In this document: positions 32,825-44,594 of the stretch, in pieces
How the letters are laid out: every line of letters begins with the position of its first letter
How positions within the stretch are numbered: position 1 is the stretch's first letter
From: Cystobasidiopsis lactophilus
Lineage: Eukaryota; Basidiomycota; Agaricostilbomycetes; Agaricostilbales; Chionosphaeraceae
Length of the DNA: 64,000 nt
Direction: 5' to 3'
NCBI GenBank assembly: GCA_001599975.1
Contig: BCIO01000002.1
Span: 744,001 to 808,000, forward strand
The notes under the pieces: generated by a model
The model's input: only the letters and a program-made list of their open reading frames with translations
What the model was told of the DNA's origin: nothing
The model's database searches: none
Program-made: the position numbers and the translations under genes

Positions 32825-33473
32825 CTAGAAAAGACACAGAGAAACCATCCAGACGAGGCCTCCGGCGACCAACGCCACGGACTGAGTCGACATCGGCATC
32901 GCCCCCGATGAAGAAGCTGGAGATGACGCATCTCGAGCGCTAGCTGAAGATGTCGGGGAAGCCCCCTCGTCGCCGCCACCTCCGCCGCCTAGACTGGTCA
33001 GAGCCACATCGACAAAAGCGCCGGTCACAGTCTGCGTGGTGACACCAAGGTCAGAATCGGCGCCGCCAAAACTGACTGAAGCACGGATATAGCGATCAGA
33101 TCGATCCTGACAAAGACGCCAGAGGGAAAGAGCGACCTACTGACACAATTGCCAACGCTGCCCGTCAAATCGCACTCGACATCCGCCTCTGATCCTCCTC
33201 CGTTGACTCCGAGGCTGTAGTAGTCGCTCCCTTGAACAACCGTTGCAGTGGCTCCCTCTTGCTCGATCAGATAAGTGGTGCCTTTCGAGCCAGTGCCAAT
33301 GGCCTGGGCGGCGTCGGGCGTTTCGCCGGGAAGGAACTGTGCTCGATATGCAGAGGCGTCAGCTTTGTCGATTCCGTGACTACATCTGGGTGAGGACATA
33401 CGTTCAAGATCGACACAGAGGCACAATGGACAAGACTAAAGAAGGCAAGGGGGACGAGCTTGTAAACGAGCAT
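32825..33473 (-). CDS. Array family member F: secreted GPI-type protein
   Basis: The ATG at 33473 starts the signal peptide MLVYKLVPLAFFSLVHCASV. The core reads AAQAIGTGSKGTTYLIEQEG, ATATVVQGSDYYSLGVNGGG, then ECDLTGSVGNC, the clearest version of the family consensus. The C-terminus has a Gly tract (SLGGGGGGDEG), a Ser/Ala stalk and a short hydrophobic tail, VALVAGGLVWMVSLCLF. At least two introns of normal fungal size. Confidence 0.75.
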
Positions 33474-34192
33474 GTTGTTTGGCTATGGTCGCTAGATTTT
33501 CCGGAGCAAAGAGCAGGAAGAAGAGATGATGGAGGAGCAGGAGCAAGAGCAAAAGTGTCCTCGAAACATCACCTTTGCTCAGGGGCTGAGCGTCGTCGAC
33601 AAGGTACAGCCTCGTTTCAGGCGGCAGTCCTCCAACGCCTGCATGTAAGTGTAGGGACAGTCTGCGTCTGTTTTTTCGTAAGATCGTGGGTGTAAAAAAC
33701 ACGACGCGGCCAAAGCGATAAAACTTTTGAAGGGGCAACTGAGGCAGCATGACGATCGCAGCCCTTGGTTTCAAGCCTGGCGTGCTTGCCCTATCTTTTC
33801 TGACCCAGACTCGGAGAGGCCTCTTTTCGTGGATATGCACGCAACAGACCAACACGAAACGAGACGACAAAAGAGCATGACGCCCGCCAAGCGCAAATTA
33901 ATCGAGTGAAACTGGCAGGTCGCGCTTGAAGCGAATGCTGCAAGCCGATACCAAGGCCGAGTGGACGACTGAGAGCAAGCAGCAGAATGAACGCAAAGGG
34001 CAGACGGAGGACTTGAGGCTTAGCAGCCTCGCAGGCTCGCGAGGGGATCGTGGCGGAAGCTGTCCAAACTAGCTCGACGGACCCGAGAGCTCGCTCTCGC
34101 GCTATACACTTTCAGACTCATTCTGTGTATTCATGGTAAAATCTACAGAATAGAAACTATCCGTTCATAACGACGAGCGCTGAGATGCAATA
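33474..34192. other. Intergenic in array
   Basis: About 720 nt between members G and F. No family motif or convincing ORF on either strand; it probably includes the promoter of F. Confidence 0.5.
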
Positions 34193-34912
34193 TTAAGCCA
34201 AAAGAGCGATGAGGGAGGCGAGCAGTCCAGCTGCTCCCGCTCCAAGTAGTCCCGACACCCGGCCAGCACCAGACGAAGAGTGATCCCCACCAGAAGACGA
34301 GGATGATGACGTCGCAGAGTTAGTGGGAGAGTTGCCGGGCGACGAGTCGAATGTGGTGGTGCCCGCGTCCGTGGGGCCAGCAGCATCGCCAAAGCTAGTG
34401 AGAGTAGCTGGCAAAAAGGCGCCCGTGATAGTCCCCGTCGCAACGCCGGGATCGTTTGCCTGAGCGCCACCGATACTCTCTGTTGGCGAGGTTGGTGAGC
34501 TCGCCGTAGACAAATTCGAGCGACAAAAGGGCAGACGCACCGACACACGTTCCCACATTGCCATCCAGACTGCAGACCACGTCGGCGGTCATCCCGACGG
34601 CGGCGTAGTGCATCGAGACGTAGTCAGCGCCCTGCACCACCGTCGCGGTGGCTCCACCGAGGCCAGCCTCGTCAGCCGGCAGATCGGTTGGATTGGCAAC
34701 GAGGTAGGTCGTCCCGGACGGGCCTGTTCCAATGGCTTGGGCGACGAGAGGTTGGTCATCAAAGCCCGGCTGGAATCTAATCTCAGCGTCGAGGCCATTG
34801 CAAGTGGGAAGGTCCCTTGGCAGTCGGTAAGCTCACCACAAAAAGCGAAACCTGAGCCGCACACAGACCCGAGAGGGCGAACAAAAGAGTGAAATGGGAG
34901 AGAGCGTGCATT
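34193..34912 (-). CDS. Array family member G: secreted GPI-type protein
   Basis: The most upstream member. Signal peptide MHALSHFTLLFALSGLCAAQ from 34912. The core has VAQAIGTG-PSGTTYLVAN, a longer loop containing Asp/Glu and Gly, TATVVQGADYVSMHYAAV and C-SLDGNVGTC. The stalk is Ser/Thr-rich and the tail LLGAGAAGLLASLIALLA is hydrophobic to the stop at 34193. Like E and F, it lacks the extra sequence seen in A and D between core and stalk. Confidence 0.75.
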
Positions 34913-35640
34913 TTTGGGAGCAGATGGCCGAACGCAAAAGACCGGTGCGCCATGCGAGTGACCTCGGGCTTGATGCAAGATTGTGACCAATGGTGGGTTT
35001 CGACCTAAGACAGGCTTCGTTCAAGCTGCACGCCAAGCCAATACAGACCTGTAAGGGGAGACAGAGAACCAAAAGAACCAGACCAGGTCGGAATGCGAGA
35101 AGGGGCCCGAGCGCGTTCTCTCAGCCATCTTGACACCGTCGAGACGTGAACGCCTTCAAGACGTAGAACGAGAGTGGTAGACAGAAGTTGGAGACGCAGA
35201 ACAGACGAGGCTCGAAGGTTCTGAGAATCAAGCTGAAGGGCGAAGCTGGGAAGGCCATTCTGAGGCGTCGATGCCCTGGGCGCGTCTCTTCTCTTTGGCT
35301 TATGCGATGCTTGTATGGCCCAGGAAGCCTATTGAACGAGTGGCGTCGCCGGCAAAGGGCAGGGGGATGCAAGCGGACGCGTTGACGCCGAAGCGGACGA
35401 TCGCTGCGGCCACAAACAACAACAAAAACAAGCTCAGCCTGGCTTTCTCCCGAACGATCAAAAGGCTTCTTTTCTTCAGCCCACATCTCCAGTCGTCTGC
35501 CTCAAGGTGCCAGCGACACCTTGGCCCTTCGTCTCGCAATCCAATCTTTGTTGCTGTGCTTGAATCTGTTGCTTCGCTCATTTTTTGGAGCCGCCGCTTG
35601 ACCTTGCTCTGCCACGACGACGCCAGCTGCTCAGCCACTA
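34913..35640. other. Intergenic, end of the array
   Basis: About 730 nt between the divergent member G and the next forward gene. Open frames exist on both strands but none has a credible start or family feature. This is the right-hand limit of the paralogue array. Confidence 0.5.
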
Positions 35641-36265
35641 TGTTTTTCCTCAAAAAACAAAAGCCGCAAGAGCCACAGCTGCCACTAACGCCAGCCGAGC
35701 AGAGAGAACTGCGGCGTAGGCAGGTTAGCTCGTTTCCCTCGATGTGACCGCACCGCTTTGAATATTGACCGCTGCAACTTTTGCAGAAAGAGGCCAACAA
35801 AAAGGTCATGTAGGTCGACTTGAAGAAGCTCAGTTGCTAAGGTCGAAGCCTCGTGCTGATCGAGGGCATTGCGAACCAGGCAAAACTTGGTGGACGCCGG
35901 GCTTTTGAGGGCGCAGGAACCGGAGGACGAGCAGGCAGCAGCTGAAAGGAGGCAACGGAGAGAACGGCGGCGAGAACGAGGTGGGTTTAAGGCTCCCACC
36001 GTTTGTCACGTCAGTGCCAGAGGAGCTCACGATTTAAGGTGCGGCTGCAGAGGAATGGGCGAAACGGCAAGCCATGCGGGCGCCTCCATTATACTCTCCC
36101 AACCCGTCGGACAACGAGAGCTGCTTCATGTCCAGCGAACCGCCCCTTCCCTACGAAGCGTTGGACCACCCTTTCGCAGCGCCGCAATATCGCTCCCCAA
36201 GTCCCGTCAACTCTCCAGGCCTCAACTCGCTCAATTCGTCTGGCAGCAGCTGCAGCCCACTCTAG
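35641..36265 (+). CDS. Small basic coiled-coil protein, hypothetical
   Basis: Not recognised. The ATG at 35641 opens MFFLKKQKPQEPQLPLTP and then AEQRELRRRQ. Splicing over about 65 nt gives KEANKKV. A phase-2 donor (GTAGGT near 35811) then joins across to MALRTRQNLVDAGLL, with a following Glu/Arg-rich helix (EPEDEQAAAERRQRRERRRE). A last intron leads to EEWAKRQAMRAPPLYSPNPS and a Ser/Pro-rich C-terminus ending at 36265. Strong charge and helix character suggest a coiled coil. The multiple consistent splice joins support a real gene. Confidence 0.6.
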
Positions 36266-36508
36266 ACTTCGTTGTACGTGTTTTGGTTGTTCGCAAGGCA
36301 GAGACGGTATTTGTAAGACCATTCATTTTTGTAAAGTAGTACAATTTGGCTTTAGGCCTCTAGCATAAATGATACCCCTTCATCGCGTTTTCTACCATCT
36401 AGATGTTGGTTTGTCCAGCAGACGCGCGCCGGGTCGAAGGTGCCAGTGGCGGTCTATTCAGCTTCAGAAATATTTAGCGCCAAGGTAGCAGTTCTGCAAG
36501 CCGGTTGC
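36266..36508. other. Intergenic between convergent genes
   Basis: About 240 nt of AT-richer 3' flanking sequence; no feature was seen. Confidence 0.4.
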
Positions 36509-37591
36509 TCACCGCCAAGGCCCAAATGAAGCACCAATGTCAACCGACATGCCACGTTCCTTTGCAATAGCGCGGACATTTGACAAAGCGGCTTCGTTCA
36601 AGTCTTGGTCGTACACCTCTTGCATAGCGTTGAGGACCGCCAGCGAGGTATTCTGACCCAGCAACCAGGCTTCGATGTCTTCAAAGGAGATGACGGAGCA
36701 CCAGGTCAGGTCTAGGCTGTCCAGCTTGGCCAATCGAGGGAGCGAGAAGATGGAGGCGTCGAAGATCTGGCCATGCAGGGTGAGACTATTTAGAGTCGGG
36801 CACCTCTTCAGCAGATTGGTTCCAAAGGTGTGGTCTCCGCCATCAGGTCCGACCCAAGGATAGTGGATCTCGAGGCTTCGCAGCGAAGACGGCTTCGCCA
36901 AGACCTGGCCCACAGCTTCCAAGCTGGGCGAATTGGCCGTCGCCAGGCAGATCTCGAAGGATTCGAACGTGGAGTGTTCGAACATTGAAATAAAGGCAGG
37001 ATCACTGAGCTCGCAGGTATTGAGATGTAGGCTGCGGAGGTGAGAGAATGAAAGATGAGAAGCCTGCGAGTCGTCCTCGGGAGAGAGGCAAGAGAATTCC
37101 GACAGCGTCAGCTCTTCCAGCGTCGATGCCCATCTCTTCAAATGCGGCAGCAGGCTGCCACCAATGGAGCCAGGAGCGCCGAAAAGAGAGAAAGACTGCA
37201 GCCGGGAGACGCAGGCCAGAGCCGTCCAGAAGCGGTCGCTCGACATGCTCTCGACGTCGCGCTGGTCAATGGAAAGACATCGCAGATTGCCACAGAAAGG
37301 CGCAAGGAGGGTAAAAGGCCGGCCGGCCGTATCAGCTTCCCGAGGAAGGGCCAAGCCCAGAGCGCAGTCAACCTGGAGCCGTCGCAGGACTCGGGTTCCT
37401 GTCTCCCCGAATGCTTCCAAAGATAGGGCCAGGTTGCCAGCAGAGATGTCGTCGACCACGGCGCTTTCGTAAAGGGCGTTGAGGGAGCAGGAATTGAGCT
37501 TCTTCGAGACGAGCTGCACGGCCAACAGGCTCTCTCGGTCCAGAAGGCACGAAATCCTTAGCAGGAGCTCGGGGCTGAGTTCAGAGAGCAT
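36509..37591 (-). CDS. F-box/LRR-like protein
   Basis: Probable SCF ubiquitin-ligase adaptor. The first ATG in frame is at 37591: MLSELSPELLLRISCLLDRE, a good F-box start, followed by SLLAVQLVSKKLNSC. The remainder of the 360-residue, apparently intron-free frame is built of leucine-rich units (LRCLSIDQRD, LQSFSLFGA, LEELTLSEFSCL, LRSLHLNTCEL, LRSLEIHYPWVG, LNSLTLHGQIF, LDSLDLTWCSV). It resembles the F-box gene at 6451-7588 in design, but the sequences are not close. Confidence 0.75.
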   Translation of the reverse strand: MLSELSPELLLRISCLLDRESLLAVQLVSKKLNSCSLNALYESAVVDDISAGNLALSLEAFGETGTRVLRRLQVDCALGLALPREADTAGRPFTLLAPFCGNLRCLSIDQRDVESMSSDRFWTALACVSRLQSFSLFGAPGSIGGSLLPHLKRWASTLEELTLSEFSCLSPEDDSQASHLSFSHLRSLHLNTCELSDPAFISMFEHSTFESFEICLATANSPSLEAVGQVLAKPSSLRSLEIHYPWVGPDGGDHTFGTNLLKRCPTLNSLTLHGQIFDASIFSLPRLAKLDSLDLTWCSVISFEDIEAWLLGQNTSLAVLNAMQEVYDQDLNEAALSNVRAIAKERGMSVDIGASFGPWR

Positions 37592-38060
37592 TTCGAAAGC
37601 AGTGGTGGCTAGAAACAAGGTGGCGAATGCGGCCAGGGCCTTGCCCAGTCGAGCGAAGGGAAGGGGCAGTGCTCTCGTCTAAGGCAGTCGGAGCGCAACA
37701 CAGGCAACGAACTCTCCTGCGTCATCTCTTGTTGAACCTTCTATAACACCACCCTCCATTGGACCTGTGCGGCAGTGGCAAATCTCCACATCATGCTTCA
37801 CGATCCCGTTTCTAAGAAGAATCGCCTTCCAGGCAAAGTCGCGGGCTCAATTGAGCAGTAGGCGCTTAAGCTCTGACTATTGGGAATGCAATAGGCCAAG
37901 AGCATCCAGGAGAGAAGCATGGCTGTGATGGACGCAGAGTCGAAAGGTCGTAAAGCTGCACTCAGCGAGCCGGATCGTCTCAACGAGTGGTATGTTATTG
38001 AGCACACGGGCATAGACAGTAGTACATGGTTAGAAATGTCGCGGTAGGCGCAAAAGATGA
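37592..38060. other. Intergenic
   Basis: About 470 nt between two tandem reverse genes; no ORF, tRNA or repeat that I can support. Confidence 0.4.
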
Positions 38061-40463
38061 TCAGGAAGACGGTTGCCCCCGCTGCGCGTTGACCTGCTGC
38101 AGCAAACTGAGGGCCTCTTCCCTGCATTCGTTGCCGCTGCGGAAAATGCGGAATACTATGCCTTCAGGTAGCCCCTCTTCAGCCGTAGCAACACGTCGGT
38201 AGAAGGCGGCAACCAACTTGGGCAGCGTCGCATCGGTGTTGGACAGCGGATTGTTCGGCGACAAAGCGTCGCTCTGAGGCTCTGACATTTGCCTCACTGG
38301 CGGCAAGACCTGCGCCGAATTGGTGCGGGAGATGGACCGGGGAGCTGTGAGCTTGTTGAGGCGCTTGGCCTTGGGCCGAGACATGGCGTCGTCCGAGTTG
38401 GTGCTGTTGAGTGCAGGCCGGTCTTTCAGGCTGTCGTACACTTTGCTCGTGGGCGGTGTGGTAACGTCTCGGATGAAAATCGCGAGAATGCGCTGCTTGT
38501 ACTCCTTGGCCAGGGCGGTGTACAGCTCCAGATCTTGCTCGCCAGAGTCACCGACCAGGATGAACTGCGAGTCGGGAAAGTTCTTGAACACCTCTTCGAC
38601 ATTTCCGCGCTTGCGAGCCGCTGCAGACGACCACATGTCACCCAACATGCCCGAGCTTCCGTACTCCTTGAGCTTGATCTGGCCTGGCGGCAGCTTGACA
38701 TTGGCCATGAAGTTCTTCACGACTTCTGAAAGCTCCCACGGGCCATTTGAGACGTAGTGGATGGACACCCCTTGGTTGATCATGTCCGTGTACCAGTCGC
38801 ACATGCCGTCCACGGCGATGCGATCGAATGGCAGGGTGAAGACATTCTTGAAGACGGAACGGATGCCACCGAGCACATGCGTGTGTTTACTAGACGAGCC
38901 ATGGGTAAATAAAAAAGGAGCCCGGAAGGATCGAAGCCAGCTCACCAGGTATCGTCAATGTCGGAGATGACCCTCGGAATGTCGGGTTTGTGCACCTTCA
39001 GTAGAGAAGAGTCTGTGCGGCCAGGGGCACTCGGAGCTGTCGAATCTTCATCTGCTGGCAGGAGCTCTGTGATGACCCGCAGCAGGGCGCCATCAAGGTG
39101 CTCGCCGGTGTCTTCGAGGACGGCCGGAAAAGAGACCGTTTGCTTGAAGCCACCCCCAATGACCGTCACCACCGTCCCACGAGCCAAGCACCGCGCCCCT
39201 TCAATGCTGGCATCTTCCGAGTCCACCAAGTAGACCGAAATGCGAATCCGCCGCCCGTCGAGCTTTTGGGAAAAGAAGGCACGGAGCCGTTCTGTCAGAT
39301 TCGAGTGGAGATGGACGAGGTCTTGCTGGTCCGCCGTCAACGTGGAAGTTGCTGAGCCAGTCGAAGCAATGGTTGAGGTGGAGTCCTGCCGCGGGAACGA
39401 ATTGGGCAGCGAGCTAGACAAGGTGCTACGTCTGGAAGGTGAGCTCTCCGCTGAACGACTGAGAGTCGAGCTGCCGCTATCGGACCTCTGGGGGTTTTCC
39501 AGCGTCCGCGAGCGTTGGCGAATGGGCCGAGGCCGCTGCGGTAAAGGTGGTGGCTCTTGCTCCATACTCTCCGGCTCTTCGGTCAACTTTAAGCCTTTCA
39601 ACGCAGTCTCTATATCTTCATCAGTCGCTGTCGGCCTGGTATAAGGTCTTTAAGTGAGCCTTAAACATTAGTGGCCGCGCAGCACTCGACTTACGGCAAG
39701 TTGCCCAGCGCCATGAGCTGGGCGAAAGTCGCCGTCTTCGGATCAAAGTTAGGGTTGGTACCAGCAGCCTGAGGAAGGCTGATATTTGACTCGGAGGCGC
39801 CTTCGCTCATCGATGAGGGCAGCGATTTCAGCCCGGCCAACTGCCTGGCCATCGAGACGAAAAGCCGCTGGGTCCGGGTAGCCTGATTGATGGGTCGAGT
39901 CCTAAATGCATAGCCAGCCGCTTCCACCTCGACGAAAGCTGCTTTTTCGTTGAGCCTGGGAGCGAAAGGATTCAATTGAGGGCTGACGCACTCTTTCCGC
40001 TCTTTGTTCTTAGAACGGCGTACTGTCAATATCGAAGCCTTGAGCACTATGCAAATGACACCGAGAGGTCATCTCACGCCTGGGAAGCTGATGCATCGTT
40101 CTGAAAGTGGAGCAACGGTCAGACCGAGCCGCACGAACGGTCAAATCGAACAAGCTCCTTACCTTCAGTGTAGGAAGCTGCGTTTCGGAGTTCTCGCTGG
40201 GCAGAGGAGAAGTACTGCTTCACGGTGCTGTAGCTGGGCCGTCTCAGAGGGGCAGAAGGCCGGAGGTTGGTAACGCCCTGGGCAGCTTGGTTGGCAGCCA
40301 GGCTTTCTGAGGTGGTGCGCGCAAAGACGGTGGCCTTGCCCAGGCTGTCGGCGATCGAATGGTGCTCCCTGCTAGCTGCTGCCTCTTGCGCCTTGGAAAG
40401 CAGCGCAGCGGCCTTGGTGAGGGCCGAACGGCGAAATCCCATGTTGGTCTGCGAGGAGTCCAT
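38061..40463 (-). CDS. APP1: App1-type phosphatidate phosphatase (DUF2183)
   Basis: Mg-dependent phosphatidate phosphatase of the HAD-like App1 family, in yeast found at cortical actin patches. The start at 40463 (MDSSQTNMGFRRSALTKAAA) leads through an N-terminal region (EVEAAGYAFRTRP), a Ser/Pro-rich linker, and LRAFFSQKLDGRRIRISVYL. The catalytic exon has PRVISDIDDT, the D-x-D-x-T motif, split by an intron near 38944. It is followed by GMCDWYTDMINQGVSIHYVS, SNGPWELSEVV, GSSGMLGDMW and FILVGDSGEQDLELYTALA, the remaining conserved blocks. An unstructured tail ends at 38061. All catalytic motifs are present. Confidence 0.9.
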
Positions 40464-40806
40464 GCTGAGGCTTAGGGCTTCATGATCCAGCCCGTCTTGT
40501 TCGGGACTGGACTCTTCTAATCGAGTTCAATAAGCCTGCTCTGCTTCTGGACGCTGAGGAGGTGTTCGCGGAGAAGAAGCGAGTCGCGGCCTCGCCACTT
40601 TGCCCGTGCCCGCTCTGAAAATCGCAGCCTGCGGTTTCGCATCGTAAAGCTCTAATTGAGACAGTTGCAGCTCTTCTGTTATAGGTATCTTTCCAAGGTA
40701 GTTGTACAATGGAGACTGTCCATACACAATCAAAACTCGAGGACAAAAGCGGAATGTCCAAAGAACACGTCGTCAAGGAAGAAGCGAAGGGAAAGGAACA
40801 GAGAAA
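40464..40806. other. Intergenic
   Basis: About 340 nt between tandem reverse genes; reverse frames here show no domain. It should include the APP1 promoter. Confidence 0.4.
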
Positions 40807-42826
40807 TCATTGCCTCCCTGCTTCAGAGTAGGTGGGCGGCAAACTTGAGGGCGAGGGGACGAGGTAAGGGGAGGGCGAGTCGAGTTCTTCGGGTTCAGCG
40901 TGATATCGCCGCTGCTGCTGCCCTTGCCCTTGAGGCGGCGGCGGACTCGGCGCTGGCCTTGGCGATGCGTACCGCCTTTCTTGTTGATGGGAGGCCGGTT
41001 GGTGGACGAGGATTTGCGGTTGATAAGGAAACGAGGGCTGCTCGTGGGAGGAGGGCTGGCGGGAGGAAGTGGCGGAGTAAGGGTGTTCGGGAGCTTCGTA
41101 ATATTGCGTGGCGTCTGTGGGGAACTGGGCGTGCTGCCGGCTGTCGAACCGGGGAACAGGGGCGTGGAGGGAGACTTCCGAGGCCTCAGAGTCGGACCGG
41201 TCCATCCTGGTTGCCTGGTACTGCCGCTGCGCACGAGGCGACTCGTCGGCCAGAGTGGCGTACTGCTTGCGCTGGGTCTTGCCGGCAAAGGGCCGGTCCA
41301 GGTCGAGGTCAGAGGGGTTGTTGCCGAGGAAGGGATCTTGCGGCCCGATGGTCTGCAAAGCGCGCTCCTCCAAGATGATGGGCCGCCACTTCGCCATTTG
41401 GCGATAGATGTACCACGCCGCGCCGATCGTGACGAGGAAGGACACTGCAAGCACGACGTCTGTGCGTGCATGAACACGGCCTGTCAGAGGAAGTTCGACC
41501 TCTGAGGTTAGGCTCGGACGCACCTGAGACGATCTTGCCAGTGGTGGACTGCGAGCTGCCGGTGGAGCCACTGCCGCCCTCGTTGTCAAAGATGGTGCCT
41601 AGGTAGACGACCTGGAGCTGCTTGGGCAAGGTGAGGACGGTGGCGAGGAAGAAGCTCCAAAAGTTGAGGCCGCAAGTGGCGAACACGGCGGTGGTTAAGT
41701 GGCCCGGGATGGCGGACAGGCGGGCGAGGAAGACGATCTTGAAGCCGCCCTCTTGGATGACGCGCACCATGCAGCCGTAGTTGATGTCGTCCTTCTCCCC
41801 TGTGAGACAAAAGCCGTTCAAACAAGCCCAACCGGCAGATGAGCTCTAGGCAAACTGCTCTACTCACATTTTCGCGCTCTGCCAGAGCAGCACCCTTTGA
41901 AGGCGTAGTACGTGCCAATTTCGCCGAGCAAGGTGCCGGCAGCTACAATTCCGAACTGTGGCAACGGTGGTGCTCTGGGTCAGACTTCCGCCGAGAAGGT
42001 TCGGTGCTATTCAACTTACTCCTTCCCACAGTCCGTACTGTTCGTGGATCCTGATGCACTTAGCAAGACGGAATTGCTAGAGTGAAAGACAAGGGACGAA
42101 CGATAATGCCACACAGAATTGCTACAATCTCGTGCCCTGTTCGACGTTGTCTCCTCCCTTAGCACCGAAGCCACTGCTTAGAGTGGGATGCCACGAACCA
42201 AACAAGGGCGGGAAAGAGATGACAAAGAGGATGCCAATCGGGATCAGCCAGCCAGCGGGCACCGCTTTGACTTTGGCGGCTTTGGGCTCCATCCACTGTC
42301 CAACACACTACTTGGTACATGCACACAACTGCATAGGGTGGGAGTGTAACGAACGGCTACTATTTGGTGATGCCAGATGGTCATGGCGGCCACCAGACCG
42401 CAGATGATGAAGAGCGCAATATACCTGTGCGACTTGGCCCATGAAATACAGACCAATTGTCTATCAGGGGAGCCAAACGCACCACTTGATGTACCTGTAC
42501 GTCGACGACTTGGGATTAGGCCAAAGGTCTAAAGGGGCAAGGCAGCCAAGGACGCACTTCTTCTTTAAGAACATCTTGACCGACAAGGGCCCAAACGCCG
42601 TGTCCAGCTCCTTCTCGTGCCACCGCCTCTTGGCCAAGACAGGCTCATGCACGCTGTTGCTGCTGCCCGGCCCCAAGTCGTGCAGGTCCAAGGTGGAGGC
42701 CGAGTGCGCGGGACTGGAATGCGCGGACGCTGAGGGCGGGTAGCTGCCGTACGACGGCTTTTGGAGGTAGGCGCCCTGAGGTGAGGGCTTGTAGGACATC
42801 TGAGCCCCGTCATAAGGCCGGTCCAT
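40807..42826 (-). CDS. Tvp38/TMEM64-type VTT-domain membrane protein
   Basis: Multi-pass Golgi/late-secretory membrane protein of the Tvp38 (SNARE-associated, VTT domain) family. The ATG at 42826 (MDRPYDGAQMSYKPSPQG) begins a Pro/Ser/Tyr-rich cytosolic N-terminus containing KRRWHEKELDTAFGPL. After several introns the core appears: INYGCMVRVIQEGGFKIVFL, LARLSAIPGHLTTAVFATCG and LPKQLQVVYLG, which are Tvp38 signatures. A further transmembrane segment follows (VVLAVSFLVTIGAAWYIY). The long Gln/Ser/Pro-rich C-terminal tail to 40807 is a fungal extension. The catalytic or scramblase role is inferred from VTT relatives only. Confidence 0.8.
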
Positions 42827-43207
42827 CGCTGCTGCTGCCGAAGCAACTGAAACCCAAAGGCTGGCTGGCGGTGCAGCTTGCTCGCCTAAATGAGCGGCGC
42901 CCAACGGACTAGGGCCGAGACTTTTAGGTCTAACAAAAACGGGTTAACGCGTGCAGCTTCTTGCAGATCCCTGCCTGCTCGAATTGGCCGTCGACAAGCC
43001 AAGGGGAGCGGGAGAGGGTCGTTGGCAGGGAGAGAAAGGCCGTCGAGAGGAGGTGACTGCCAGAAATGGGCTTGGCAACCGCGCCAACCTTCGATTCCAC
43101 GCGATGTGCGGCTGAAGAGAGTTGTGCAGCAATGGGGACATCTATGATAGTAGTGCAAGAGTACGTGGGTAGAGCTGCCAAGCTTGGAGCCCCAGTCGGT
43201 GGCAAAA
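42827..43207. other. Intergenic
   Basis: About 380 nt between tandem reverse genes. No supported feature. Confidence 0.4.
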
Positions 43208-44594
43208 TCAGTGATCGACAATCTCGATGCCCTCCGTGTCGTTGAAGCGGGCGAAGATCTCGTCAAAGTCGGTGTAAGCCGTGGCGTTGGCCTGTTGCTC
43301 AGAGAAACAGTTGAGCAAATGCGGGTGGCGAATGGAAGCGAAAGAAGTTTCCTCACCTGAGCCTCAGCGTTGAAGAACTTGCCGTGCCCTCGCAGAGCAT
43401 ACTTTTGGGCGCAGAAGCTGAGCGATTGGCCTGTAATAACTGTGAGGAAGTGAATGTTGGCAAAGGAGAGGGGAACGGACCGGTCAACTTTGATTTCGGG
43501 TTGACCAGGATCTCGATGAGCTTGTCGGCCAAGAAACCAATCGGAGTGAGCGCCCCTCTTAACTCAGCCGCATCCCAGATCCCAGGGTGATTGCCTGCAA
43601 TGCCAGTCTTGACTCTGCAGGAAGCGATAGATGAGATCGGAATCGAGCTGGGAACAACATCCAACGAACTGGTTAGGAGAGTAGCAGTTGACGGTGATGT
43701 CCTCGTGGATGAGCTTGGCAGCCCATGCACGACCAAGCCAGAGCGTGTTGGCCTTAGCGCAAGCGTAGAGGATGTCGGCAGGGAAGGGGATGAACGAGGC
43801 CTCGGAGGCGGCGAGGAACAGCTTGCCGCGCCAGCCGTCGGCGTCCTTCTCTTGGTTGCGGAAATGAGCGACAGCTAGCCAAGAGGTGATGATGGGGCCG
43901 TCGCCGTCCACTTTCTAAGGTTCCGCCACAGTGGCTAATTGAGTCTTCTGTGGAAGGCCTTTCAAAGCGAAGAAACCAACCTGGCAAAGCAAGTTCGGCG
44001 CGCCAGCTTCTCCGGCAGCGTCCTGTATCCACTATCAAAAGCTGTAAAGACGACTCAAAGGTGGATGAAACTGACCAGATCTTCCAAGCTCCCCTTGAAA
44101 TCGCCATAGCCCTTGGTGTCCATAACGCCGGCATTGGCAAAGACTAACCGCGCTTTTAGATTGAAGTTTCGTTCATAAGAACGAAGACAAGCATACCATA
44201 GTCAATGCGCTTGCTGGGGTTGAAGCTGGGGTCGCGGGCCGCCTGGAACGCCTTCAAGGTCGAGCCGTAGCTCGTCACGTCTGCAAAAACAGCGATGGCC
44301 ACTTTCTCAGATTTCCTAACAACCCAATGTTGAGCTTGACCCAGCACAAAGAAGTAAGAAAAAGAAGCGAACCCCGAGTTGAGCTCTTCGGCCACCTTGT
44401 TGGCGTTCGCTGTGCTCGCATCGGCCAACACGACCTTTGCGCCACGCTCGACGAAAGCAGTCGCAATGCCAGCGCCGATTCCAGAGCCGCCACCGCTGTT
44501 TGCAGTCGCACTCAATTCAGCGCATGCCTTTCGAACGAGGCTGGGGAGAGACCAACGTGATCAAGGCGACCTTTCCGCTCAAATCCACAGGCAT
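43208..44594 (-). CDS. Short-chain dehydrogenase/reductase (classical SDR)
   Basis: NAD(P)-dependent oxidoreductase. The first exon at 44594 is MPVDLSGKVALIT. A phase-2 donor (GTTGGT) joins it to GGGSGIGAGIATAFVERGA, completing the TGGGSGIG cofactor loop. Next come KVVLADAS, an Asn-containing RLVFANAGVMDTKG (the NAG motif), and the active-site helix with ILYACAKANTLWLGRAWAAK, giving the Tyr-x3-Lys pair. The C-terminal exons end in EGIEIVDH at 43208. At least six introns. It resembles the 15-hydroxyprostaglandin-dehydrogenase-like group in fungi, but the substrate cannot be assigned. Confidence 0.8.

Noticed and set aside
25725-34912. Possibility that the array belongs to a mobile or virus-like element
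   Set aside because: No terminal repeats, polymerase, integrase, transposase or capsid-like frame; every unit is an intron-containing secreted-protein gene.
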